Notes: a model not told the origin generated them from the letters alone. Counted from the first letter of the stretch, positions 28,501 to 35,630 are shown. The stretch is DNA of 44,918 nucleotides from Candidatus Peregrinibacteria bacterium CG2_30_44_17 (GCA_001873565.1 MNZJ01000045.1:25656-70573), one strand, 5' to 3'. Made by a program: numbers and translations.

Positions 28501-29947
28501 GCTCATCAAGGCGACCCTCTCCACCAAAGGAGGAGAACGTGACATAAAGTCCGTAAGGATTTTGCTTGTAATGATTGGACACTTCTTCAAGAGCTCTTTG
28601 CTCATCACCTTGGAATTTCGACAGCGCCATCTCGTAAACATTTTTGGAAAGAGGCTCGATACCGGTCACAAGCAATCCATCGTCATTATTCCCTTCAAGG
28701 ACGCGCCCGGGATCTCTGACCTCCGCATACTTGGACAAAAGCTTCTGCAGCCTGAGCATATTCGTCCACGCTTCGCGTTCATTCTTTCCGGGAACGGGAA
28801 TGAACAAGCTGTATTCGTGTTTGGGAAGCGCCGTAGCCTCAAATTCGGCCTGCATAACGAGTCCTCCCGAGCCATTGAGACCAACGATCTTCCGAGACTC
28901 TTCGAGTGACAAACAAGAAACCTGCGCATCGCCATTTACAATCGTTGCCGACAAGATATCATCCGATGGCTTGGAGCGATTTCCTCCCTCGGCGCCGGTC
29001 GAAATAATGCCGCCTATATGAGCCTCCTTCTCGCTGGTCGGCTCGGACATAAGGGAAAAGCGATATTTATCATGAGGACAAACCTGATTAAGAAACGTAC
29101 GTACGTCCGCCACTTTAGCTCCGGCATGAGCGACAACACGATGAGGATGAGATTTATCCTGAGGGAAGGTCTTGGACTTAAGAATCGCAACAGGCAGCGA
29201 AGGGTGCTTGACAAGATCGTATACAGAATTGTCGAATTCGGGAATAGTCAAAAATTGATCGCAAGGTGACACCTCCGGAGTACGATCATCCATAGAGGGA
29301 TTAAAATCGGCAACTTGAATACCAACAACACCATTCAGGCCTTTTTGCTTCGCCAAATCCATAACTTGAAAAACGCCAAGTGCACTGGTCTTGGAACCGA
29401 TAGGTAGAGCCATAAGTCGATTATCTATACAGAACCGAATGGCACGTTGTGCTTCTTCCACTGTTGCGACTTCGATCTTGAAATTCATTTGCACTTCATG
29501 ACCGCCATCGTCAGTCTCTTGAAGGTAATCAAGACGTCTACTATTGAAAACCGCTTCTTGCTTTATCTGTTCAACACGACGCTGCAACCTGTCTTCAAGA
29601 GCTTGTTTAGCTACATGTTGCGAACCGCTAGACTCTGTATCGTCTTCACCGTTTTGAAGCAACGAAATCGTATCCGTGAGAGGAATAACAATCGCGTCAT
29701 TTTTGACCAAGAAGGCTATATCATCAACTTCTTTAACCCGTAATCCGGCACTTTTAGCCGCATTCCACAACGCCATTCGTTTATCTTTGACATTGCGCAG
29801 GACGGAAATTGCCCCTGGTTTCTGTTGCTTAATACGAGTACTAATCTCGTCGGAAGCCGATGCGATAGCCGAGATAAGCTGTCCTGATTCGCGAAAACAA
29901 AAACGACCGCTCTCAATCAAATGGCTAAGATGGAAACTGGGTAACAT
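25544..29947 (-). CDS. Giant FAD-linked oxidase with aminotransferase-V-like C-terminal half
   Basis: A 1467-residue protein with no signal peptide. Residues about 155-380 look like a PCMH/GlcD-type FAD-binding domain (PIGSKTSALG, HAGAKVADVRTFLN, HIGGIISTGAEGGNRSKP, GLNGSGGLVMQAEFEA). The oxidase C-terminal domain follows to about 660 (VAVYGHLHPGIGIGGGIDPH). Members of this oxidase group act on D-2-hydroxy acids such as D-lactate, glycolate or D-2-hydroxyglutarate. No CxxCxxC iron-sulfur motif is seen. From about 745 the protein has pieces like class V/SerC aminotransferases: FAELPVGSPEVKRLVADTL, GLGIPPGLSIMIAP (833-849), a large-domain stretch at about 955-1090 (YYLVCDVDNA) and a C-terminal piece at about 1205-1280 (YVQAGHGPYSKEAV). 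The usual PLP-lysine position appears to be D or S in both candidate sites, so activity is doubtful. The last 190 residues are unassigned. The base composition looks a little richer in GC than its neighbours. Confidence 0.7.
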   Translation of the reverse strand: MLPSFHLSHLIESGRFCFRESGQLISAIASASDEISTRIKQQKPGAISVLRNVKDKRMALWNAAKSAGLRVKEVDDIAFLVKNDAIVIPLTDTISLLQNGEDDTESSGSQHVAKQALEDRLQRRVEQIKQEAVFNSRRLDYLQETDDGGHEVQMNFKIEVATVEEAQRAIRFCIDNRLMALPIGSKTSALGVFQVMDLAKQKGLNGVVGIQVADFNPSMDDRTPEVSPCDQFLTIPEFDNSVYDLVKHPSLPVAILKSKTFPQDKSHPHRVVAHAGAKVADVRTFLNQVCPHDKYRFSLMSEPTSEKEAHIGGIISTGAEGGNRSKPSDDILSATIVNGDAQVSCLSLEESRKIVGLNGSGGLVMQAEFEATALPKHEYSLFIPVPGKNEREAWTNMLRLQKLLSKYAEVRDPGRVLEGNNDDGLLVTGIEPLSKNVYEMALSKFQGDEQRALEEVSNHYKQNPYGLYVTFSSFGGEGRLDELLSVETLTSLLSEICQCETDDIYDHLEELTILNPDRQAGIMNRLRHGAPTASREKAKDLGGVTASSDLNIRFTSGDSEQDELARQEVANLFADYIDGFDSADGMNVAVYGHLHPGIGIGGGIDPHIRIIFELSDPGSRYNAPEQVLAMKAKQKQLYRKLLALHGNYGIEIMCPEKSRFTNAEYWNWLILNDPDQAAEYVDSVQRNGYSHNEDGTPAMAILGARVPHEMAGKVVRTPGGVKALLNGDRVTSDKENIVDAHWDAILDFAELPVGSPEVKRLVADTLATIHAKFGLTDRQYPLFLDHPDDCEVILRGNFGDYESAGYKINQVEAANIEVMDFSKADPNTFYVVKLDGLGIPPGLSIMIAPHNAVKAAYDGMVAGSNKASYGNLYTMWSKWPYECDDVPNVPAIAALALILQKDDPGCQAYGEARDIHIADSTGVNISKVIRGIDRSSEMSAPDQQAATSALQTKIGVPHKFAMGFESSRLKCIGMLAEAIAARTDSVNLLQVVNDTGSDAAFKVFRSAGISVKKVQTPWTTTEHSEMDHVISRLCDQMEEGKTNVVFVTPHKDSTTADFLPDHLVEALKGRGKVMGRDYYLVCDVDNATMARDYATTDVVDEAFKRVPFNGMIGALRSSASQPMPFAFIGLTPTLSRALGLAEEAHVSRLKDSFERTEAGDVRNPLALKMVSEVVSQPQSVADIQSETAKKVKLVMGWLERHDDLIDLIPNRLDQSPLIIGVLSQAKNLSAAKRILAEVFGYYVQAGHGPYSKEAVSFDLSTLAYDHLQGLLTAFDVVLELEDVHGREHVPNVALREPHNPLSVIERLSKDITVDDIFKDRSGLQWLHRLVKTYNAGVATDSRVDIAGQCPDMSGGYAKKAKIYHHPDNLTEMQKILALQDDETGCSIGYFYGQYLFAEAGIRAKLLLKPDHRYQEGDVFSDEIEAYLVSAKAALAKVAYLLKRYVDGPNGNAAARDSEGRVKWPIVA

Positions 29948-30007
29948 AACAATAAATTACAACATAGGAGAGTGATTTTAGTAGAAATAAACTTAAAACT
30001 CAAACAA

Positions 30008-30172
30008 TAAAGCCGAGTCAAAATAAAATGACATAAAGAACGATGGCGATTTTGTCATAGGGCGAGGTGTCAAAAACGAGGAATAGCAGAGTTATTTAAG
30101 GCTTTTGACAATAAAGCCATATGGCAAAAGGACCTTCTTCCGCTTATGTTATTTTATTTTGACTTGGCTCTA
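30008..30172. repeat. Palindromic structured element, copy 1
   Basis: Outer helix 30011-30034 with 30146-30169: 24 pairs, two of them G-U. Inner helix 30050-30063 with 30116-30129, one mismatch. Third helix GTCAAAA 30069-30075 with TTTTGAC 30103-30109. TA dinucleotides flank both ends (30008-30009, 30171-30172), as in TA-target insertion. It lies in the 351-base gap between two divergent genes. Copy 2 is at 33787-33952. Confidence 0.85.
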
Positions 30173-30298
30173 AACCAAAAATCCATCTTCATAATTCGAA
30201 GGAGCTCTGTTAAACTGGAACTTGATTTTAGGAAAAAGCAGGAAGTAGCAAAATAACACTACAACCCTATCCCATATACCATATAAAAACAAAAACAC

Positions 30299-31777
30299 AT
30301 GCTCAAACTCATACCAAACCGCATAGAAATCAGAAGTGGAAACCAATACATAGTGCTTCTGAACGAGACAACAGCTCACATTTTGGATCTCCACATCGGC
30401 GACCGCGTCAAAGTTAAGAATGGAAAATACGAGGCTACGGCTATTTTGCAAATTTCCGAAGATGGCATAAAAGACGGCCACATCGGACTCTACATGGAAG
30501 CATGGAAAGAGCTCAGAGCTCGCAGAGGACAGCGCATAACGTTGTCTCTCGCGGACAAACCGCTTGCAACAAAATACATACGCAAAAAACTCGACGGCGG
30601 AAGATTAACAACAGAGGAAATAGACGAAATCATCAAAGACATTACCGATGACAACCTAAGTGACATTGAGCTTACATATTTCGTCTCGGGATGTTATATA
30701 CATGGACTCGATAACCACGAGACGGCGGAACTGACAAAATCCATAGTCAAACACGGCTCCAAACTCGACTTTGGAAACAGACTGGTACTCGATAAACACT
30801 GTATCGGTGGAGTCCCCGGCAACAGAACAACAATGGTGGTAATACCAATAGTCACAGCTGCGGGCTTACTAATGCCAAAAACGTCGTCCAGAGCCATCAC
30901 AAGCCCTGCCGGTACAGCGGACACGATGGAGGTTTTGGCAAATGTAAAAAACGAGGCTCCAAAACTAACAAAGATAGCTGAAAAGATAGGAGGATTCATC
31001 ACGTGGGGAGGCGGAGTAGACTTAGCTGCGGCGGACGACCACATGATTAAGGTCAGGCATCCATTGTCGCTTGATCCGGAGGGAATGCTACTGGCATCCA
31101 TCATGGCGAAGAAACATTCCGTAGGAGCAAAGAGGTGCCTGATCGACATTCCAGTTGGAGAACAAGTCAAAGTACAAGACATCAGGAGAGCAAAACATCT
31201 GAGAGCAAGATTTATACAGATTGGAAAAATTCTGGGCATTAAAGTCAAAGTGATATTTTCCAACGGCGAACAGCCTATCGGAAACGGCATCGGCCCTCTT
31301 TTGGAGGCTCAAGATGTAATGAAAGTACTTGCGAACGCTCCTGATGCACCTGCAGATTTGCGTGAAAAATCTCTCTACATGGCGGGCATCTTGCTGGAAC
31401 TTGGTGGCAAAGCGATGTCAGGCTTCGGATACCGAAAAGCTAAGAAAATCCTGAAAAAAGGACAAGCACTCGAGCAAATGAACAAAATTATAGACGCTCA
31501 AGGTCGCAAGAGACTGCCAAAAAACGCGAGCCTTATATACAAAGTCAAATCAGGCAAAGAAGGTAAAGTCAGTTACATCAACAACAAAGCAATATCGAGA
31601 CTGGCACGCGTTGCCGGAGCTCCTCTTGATGCAGCCGCAGGTATTTATCTCAGAAAAAAACTTGGCGACACGGTCAAAAAGAATGAGGTTCTATACGAAA
31701 TCCACTCAAACAACGCAGATCGTGCAGAATTCTCAAAAGACATGTCAAAGAAAGAGTCCGGATACACAGTCAAATAA
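30299..31777 (+). CDS. deoA: AMP phosphorylase (archaeal-type DeoA family)
   Basis: Nucleoside-phosphorylase family member. The archaeal-type enzyme converts AMP and phosphate to adenine and ribose-1,5-bisphosphate. It has 492 residues, about 60 longer than bacterial thymidine phosphorylase because of the extra N-terminal domain (1-85), the mark of the AMP-type group. Motifs: DKHCIGGVPGNRTTMV at 165-180, SSRAITSPAGTADTMEVL at 196-213, and GGFITWGGGVDLAAADD near 231-247. The next gene is the isomerase for its product. A TATAAA at 30282-30287 lies only 11 bases before the ATG, without a clear -35. Confidence 0.9.
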   Translation: MLKLIPNRIEIRSGNQYIVLLNETTAHILDLHIGDRVKVKNGKYEATAILQISEDGIKDGHIGLYMEAWKELRARRGQRITLSLADKPLATKYIRKKLDGGRLTTEEIDEIIKDITDDNLSDIELTYFVSGCYIHGLDNHETAELTKSIVKHGSKLDFGNRLVLDKHCIGGVPGNRTTMVVIPIVTAAGLLMPKTSSRAITSPAGTADTMEVLANVKNEAPKLTKIAEKIGGFITWGGGVDLAAADDHMIKVRHPLSLDPEGMLLASIMAKKHSVGAKRCLIDIPVGEQVKVQDIRRAKHLRARFIQIGKILGIKVKVIFSNGEQPIGNGIGPLLEAQDVMKVLANAPDAPADLREKSLYMAGILLELGGKAMSGFGYRKAKKILKKGQALEQMNKIIDAQGRKRLPKNASLIYKVKSGKEGKVSYINNKAISRLARVAGAPLDAAAGIYLRKKLGDTVKKNEVLYEIHSNNADRAEFSKDMSKKESGYTVK

Positions 31778-31787
31778 TTGGTAATTT

Positions 31788-31869
31788 GCGCGAAGCGCGG
31801 TGTCCCTAATCCCTAAATCCTAAGTCCTCCGTACAACCCTACACCCTATCCCCTACACCCTTCCCCTAC
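31788..31869 (+). repeat. Hairpin plus both heptamer array types before the R15P isomerase gene
   Basis: GCGCGAAGCGC hairpin at 31788-31798, identical to that before gltX. Then a TCCTAAR-type stretch (31804-31828), followed by CCCTAYN units (31837-31869) directly abutting the ATG at 31870. It is the only site in the window with both array types in tandem. Confidence 0.85.
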
Positions 31870-32730
31870 ATGGACTTCCAACAAACAGTACAAGGAATCA
31901 AAGATTTAAGCATCCAAGGAGCAACGGCAATCGCAGTCGCAGCAACGGAAGCTTTGGCTCAAAAAATCGCACAAGGAGCAAGCGAAGAAGAGCTGAGATC
32001 AGCAACGAAGGAACTCGTAGAAGCTCGAGCGACAGAACCTGCACTGAGAAACGCCCTAGCTTACTGCCTTACAAACTACAAAGCTGATCCGGAGGCGGCA
32101 CAAAAAGCGGCTGAGCACTTCAACGACGCCAAAAAGAAAATTACAGAGATAGGAGCAAATCGCATAGAAGATGGAATGACGGTTTTTACTCACTGCCACT
32201 CCTCAACAGTAGAACGCATAGTGATAGAAGCCCACAAACAAGGTAAAAAAATACGCGTCCGCAACACCGAAACAAGACCCAAGTTCCAAGGACGCATCAC
32301 TGCGCAAAAAATATCAGAAGCTGGTATTGAGGTGGATCACTATGTGGATTCCGCAGCGACAGAAGCGATACGAGGAGCCAACATATTCTTGTTCGGATGC
32401 GATGCAATCACGTCAGACGGACGGATCATAAACAAGATCGGAACTGCTTTGATGTTAGACATAGCAGAAAAATACGACGTACCATCATACTCATGTACGG
32501 ATTCATGGAAATTCAATCCAGCGACAATCATGGGACACGACGAAGAGATAGAGCAGCGCGAACCTGCGGAAGTATGGGAAGACGCTCCAAAAGGGGTGAA
32601 AATCCACAATCCGGCATTTGAAGTATGCTCTCCGGACAGCTTAACAGGGATGATATCCGAATTGGGAATTTTTAAGCCAGAAGCACTTATAACAGAGATC
32701 AAAGTGGCATATCCATGGTTAATCAACTGA
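31870..32730 (+). CDS. Ribose-1,5-bisphosphate isomerase (eIF2B-alpha-like family)
   Basis: Converts ribose-1,5-bisphosphate to ribulose-1,5-bisphosphate in the AMP-to-RuBisCO route. It has 286 residues. Helical N-terminal domain to about 95, then the Rossmann-like part. Expected active-site residues are present: cysteine in THCHSST (C109) and aspartate in FGCDAI (D178), followed by NKIGTALMLD. Closely related sugar-phosphate isomerases (MtnA, eIF2B subunits) share the fold, but the AMP phosphorylase next door supports this assignment. It ends in TGA, seven bases before the next gene. Confidence 0.9.
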   Translation: MDFQQTVQGIKDLSIQGATAIAVAATEALAQKIAQGASEEELRSATKELVEARATEPALRNALAYCLTNYKADPEAAQKAAEHFNDAKKKITEIGANRIEDGMTVFTHCHSSTVERIVIEAHKQGKKIRVRNTETRPKFQGRITAQKISEAGIEVDHYVDSAATEAIRGANIFLFGCDAITSDGRIINKIGTALMLDIAEKYDVPSYSCTDSWKFNPATIMGHDEEIEQREPAEVWEDAPKGVKIHNPAFEVCSPDSLTGMISELGIFKPEALITEIKVAYPWLIN

Positions 32731-32737
32731 CAAGACA

Positions 32738-33721
32738 ATGCATTTCCTAAAGATCCAACTTGAAAAAACCAAAGGGATTAAGATACCTTACAAAATCTTT
32801 GAAGGGGAAAAAGCTGGGCCAACTTTCGTGATTTCCGGGGGGATGCACGGCGACGAACTCAACGGAATTGCTTTGGTGAAAAAACTAATAGACTATTGTA
32901 CAAGACATAAAATAGAGAAAACACTACATGGCAAACTAATTATATTACCGATACTCAATCCAACGGGTTTCGAGAAGAAGAGAAGGACGGTGCAGTACGA
33001 CAAGAAAGATCTCAACCGCAGCTTTAACAGGAAAGAAAAAAGTCCTAGTAATATCATAGCAAACGCACTAGTCAAAGAAATATACAGCCAAGCGGACTAC
33101 GCGATAGACTGCCACGATTCCGGCCACCGAAATGTCCTAATCCCGCATGCACGAATTCATGACAGCCAACGAACAACCTGCAAAAGATGTACACGTAACA
33201 TGGCGCAAGCATTTGGATCAAAGATCATCATAGAGCGAGAAGGCAAGGCAGGGATGATAGCAGTCGAGATGGAAAGGAAATTCAACTTGCCTGTACTAAC
33301 AATCGAGACGGGTGGCGCACTCAAACTATTCGACAATTTCGTCAACAAAGGACTCGACGGAATAATCAACATACTAAGATTCTACGGGATGCTGCCTGGA
33401 GAGGTGAAAATTCCGAATAAACAATATTTCCTGAAATATCGGTTTGGTATCAAAGCACCTGCAACCGGCATTATGAAATTTATCAAGAAACTGGGACAAC
33501 GCGTACATCTAGGTGACAAAATCGGCGAACTTTACATCCCAATGCGTAATAGAACGATAGATCTGATAAGCCCGATGTGTGGACTACTTTTCTCCATACA
33601 ATACGGGGAATCTGTCGCAAAAGATGAGATTGTATATTCCGTCTTGGAAGATCGCAAATGCCATGTAAAAAGACGCCACACAACAAGCATGTTCGAAGAA
33701 GTGGAGAACATCGTCATGTAG
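32738..33721 (+). CDS. M14-family zinc amidohydrolase, succinylglutamate desuccinylase/aspartoacylase-like
   Basis: A 327-residue protein. Zinc-site motif HGDE at 37-40 (H37, E40) with the third ligand candidate H126 in IDCHDSG; DLNRSF at 91-96 and the catalytic glutamate E190 in TIETGG. A C-terminal barrel-like domain (PATGIMKFIKKLGQRVHLGD) resembles that of aspartoacylases. Such enzymes cleave N-acyl amino acids; the substrate is not evident. It starts seven bases after the isomerase stop, so the two are probably co-transcribed although a link to nucleotide salvage is unclear. Confidence 0.85.
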   Translation: MHFLKIQLEKTKGIKIPYKIFEGEKAGPTFVISGGMHGDELNGIALVKKLIDYCTRHKIEKTLHGKLIILPILNPTGFEKKRRTVQYDKKDLNRSFNRKEKSPSNIIANALVKEIYSQADYAIDCHDSGHRNVLIPHARIHDSQRTTCKRCTRNMAQAFGSKIIIEREGKAGMIAVEMERKFNLPVLTIETGGALKLFDNFVNKGLDGIINILRFYGMLPGEVKIPNKQYFLKYRFGIKAPATGIMKFIKKLGQRVHLGDKIGELYIPMRNRTIDLISPMCGLLFSIQYGESVAKDEIVYSVLEDRKCHVKRRHTTSMFEEVENIVM

Positions 33722-33786
33722 AGCCAATCGGCAAATAGGATTGTGGGCATAGGCGAAAGAACGTACTTTACGTAAGTGAATGAGCC

Positions 33787-33952
33787 TATAGCCGGGCTAC
33801 CATAAAATGGCATAAAGAGCGGAGGCTATTTTGTCCATATGGCAAGGCAGCAAAAACGTAGACTAGCAGCGCTAATCAAGGCTTTTGATAACAAGGCCAT
33901 ATGGCAAAAGAGTCTTTGAGGTTTACTGCCGTTTTATGGTAGTTCGGCTATA
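33787..33952. repeat. Palindromic structured element, copy 2
   Basis: Outer helix 33787-33812 with 33927-33952: 26 pairs, three of them G-U. Inner helix 33829-33843 with 33896-33909, with one bulged base. It aligns end to end with the element at 30008 with few gaps, sharing the apical AAAAACG, TAGCAG and AAGGCTTTTGA strings. Five outer-helix pairs differ from copy 1 on both strands yet still pair. TA steps flank the arms. Confidence 0.85.
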
Positions 33953-33969
33953 CACCCAAAATCCACTCG

Positions 33970-34454
33970 GAAGCCCTAGCGAAGAACATAATCATAAAGC
34001 CGTTAATTCGTTTTGATTGTCGAGCGAGTATCAGCAGTGCTCATAGTCTTTTGAGAGCGTACATGCTAGCTCGAATGTAGTAGCGAGTTTTGCGTTTGGC
34101 AGCGTAGGCAAAGAAACCGATTTTTGCCGAAGCGAACAATCATTTTCAAGAAATTAGGAGAATAATTCTAAAAGAATCTATTCGACTAATTTAGTAGAAA
34201 ATGAAGCAAAACCCTATTGCAAAAAGACAGGAAGCGATGCCACGAGCAAGGCAATCACCATAAAGAATTTATTTTTTATTCGGAGCGGCTCTGCAGTCCC
34301 GCGTTGGCGGGGCGAAGCCCTAGCGAAGAACATAATCATAAAGCCGTTAATTCGTTTTGATTGTCGAGCGAGTATCAGCAGTGCTCATAGTCTTTTGAGA
34401 GCGTACATGCTAGCTCGAAAAAGACAGGAAGCGATGCCACGAGCAAGGCAATCA
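33970..34454. repeat. Nested direct-repeat cluster
   Basis: The 740-base gap 33722-34461 holds no gene that I can support. Repeat A, 106 bases, is identical at 33970-34075 and 34314-34419; it contains an inverted TCGAGC/GCTCGA pair. Repeat B, 37 bases (AAAAAGACAGGAAGCGATGC and on), is at 34221-34257 and 34418-34454, so the second copies of A and B are fused. A relative of the 37-base repeat from the window start lies at about 34281-34316. At 33748-33789 there is also an imperfect hairpin (ATAGGC/GCCTAT around ACGTA/TACGT). Confidence 0.9.
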
Positions 34455-34461
34455 AAACAAA

Positions 34462-34962
34462 TTAATTCTGGTCCAAATGCCCCTCCCTCACCACAGTAAA
34501 TCTGCCGGACTCAGTATCAAGATCGTAGATATTGAAATTCGTCTTAATATCAAACCCTGCTTCATGAGAAGCAAAGTTAATGTTTTTAGAACCTGCTTCC
34601 CCACTTTTAACACGATGAAAGACGTGCGTATCCCAATGCAGGATAGCGGGACCATCATGCACAACCAAACCATTATGGATGATCTTATCGGGATAAACCT
34701 CAAAAGACTCCACTTTCCCGTGTGACAAAGTATACAGATCAACATATCTCTTCCCTACCAGTACGATCAGATTGTCTTGCTGATGCGGATGCATATACCA
34801 AGGCCGCTCAACGTCACCGACACTACCGGGAGACAATGCGTTAGGCCCATGATTAACATTTGTGATCTCTTTCAAGTCCTCTACAAGAGGGATATCATAA
34901 AATTCGACCTTATCGGTCTTACGAAACTCCTTGAACGGTATAACTTTATAGAAACTTGGCAT
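34462..34962 (-). CDS. Cupin-fold protein, RmlC-like
   Basis: About 166 residues. Cupin-type strands with candidate metal/substrate residues: WYMHPHQQDNLIVLVGKRYV, then GLVVHDGPAILHWDTHVFHRV. It resembles sugar 3,5-epimerases and other small cupins, but no defining catalytic set can be fixed, so the role is open. The open frame reaches 34992; ATG at 34962 (MPSFYKVIP) is chosen because its -10 box lies 31 bases upstream, as is usual here. Confidence 0.7.
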   Translation of the reverse strand: MPSFYKVIPFKEFRKTDKVEFYDIPLVEDLKEITNVNHGPNALSPGSVGDVERPWYMHPHQQDNLIVLVGKRYVDLYTLSHGKVESFEVYPDKIIHNGLVVHDGPAILHWDTHVFHRVKSGEAGSKNINFASHEAGFDIKTNFNIYDLDTESGRFTVVREGHLDQN

Positions 34963-34971
34963 AGTGTTTTG

Positions 34972-35022
34972 GTTTAAATTTGAGGCTACCACGATTATAA
35001 TGGAACAAATACACCCAGTCTA
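34972..35022. promoter_or_regulatory. Divergent promoters sharing one -10 box
   Basis: The palindromic ATTATAAT at 34994-35001 contains TATAAT on both strands (plus 34996-35001, minus 34994-34999). Plus -35: TTTAAA at 34973-34978, 17-base spacer. Minus -35: TAGACT, at 35017-35022 on plus coordinates, 17-base spacer. The two genes cannot both be opened at once. Confidence 0.65.
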
Positions 35023-35041
35023 TCAAGCTAAAACAAAAAAT

Positions 35042-35572
35042 ATGCAAATAATAGCGCACAGAAGAAAGACGAAAAACTACATAAAGACAAGTAAGAAAGC
35101 ACTGACAGATGCAGATCATGAGTTTTTAAAAAAACTGGTCGAAACGCAGAAGAAGTCCGAATGCCTAAGAGCACACGTAGCCTCGATAGTAGTCAATGCC
35201 GATGGAGAAATAATAGCAAAAGCAACTAACTCACCTCACAAGATATACAGCTGCAAAAAAATCGGCTGTATCCGCGACATAAGAAAAGTACCATCGGGCA
35301 GCAGAAGAGAGATATGCTATGGAATTTGCGCGGAACAATATTGCTTTGTAGAAATGGCAAAGAAAGGAGTCTCCTGCAAGGGTGGAACAATTTACGTAAC
35401 ATCACATCCATGCCGCATATGCGAATCAATGATTGCGGAAAGCGGCATCAAACGCGTTGTATTTATCAAGGGTTACCCTGATATGATCCCGGAATATGAC
35501 ATCCTCCCGGATTACAAAATCGAGGTTGTCCAAGCAAAAGAGTATGGCGACACAAAACCTCACACAATTTAA
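35042..35572 (+). CDS. Deoxycytidylate-type deaminase
   Basis: About 176 residues of the zinc-dependent CDA/dCMP deaminase fold. Zinc site: CAEQ followed by PCRIC about 40 residues later (GGTIYVTSHPCRICESMIAE). The insert CKKIGCIRD...PSGSRREICYG is characteristic of dCMP deaminase-like proteins, although the first ligand is cysteine, not the usual histidine of HAE. It would supply dUMP for dTMP synthesis if active on dCMP. The frame opens at 34964, and an ATG at 35000 overlaps the -10 box; ATG at 35042 gives a 40-base distance from -10. Confidence 0.85.
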   Translation: MQIIAHRRKTKNYIKTSKKALTDADHEFLKKLVETQKKSECLRAHVASIVVNADGEIIAKATNSPHKIYSCKKIGCIRDIRKVPSGSRREICYGICAEQYCFVEMAKKGVSCKGGTIYVTSHPCRICESMIAESGIKRVVFIKGYPDMIPEYDILPDYKIEVVQAKEYGDTKPHTI

Positions 35573-35607
35573 AAAGAAGCGTAGCCACCATAAGGGGACC
35601 ACGCTTC
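35571..35607 (-). terminator. Terminator of the giant surface-protein gene
   Basis: On minus: stem GAAGCGT.../...ACGCTTC (35576-35607) extended by further pairs around a TTAT loop, then five T residues at 35575-35571 that overlap the deaminase stop codon. On plus there is no U-tract. Confidence 0.75.
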
Positions 35608-35630
35608 CTATAACTTATTTGAGAGAGTCC

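Noticed and set aside
34221-34454. Repeat B as a terminator for the cupin gene
   Set aside because: On minus it ends in a T-run, but the possible stem is only about four pairs.
33722-34461. tRNA or insertion sequence in the repeat spacer
   Set aside because: No cloverleaf with a T-loop signature and no transposase frame could be found on either strand.
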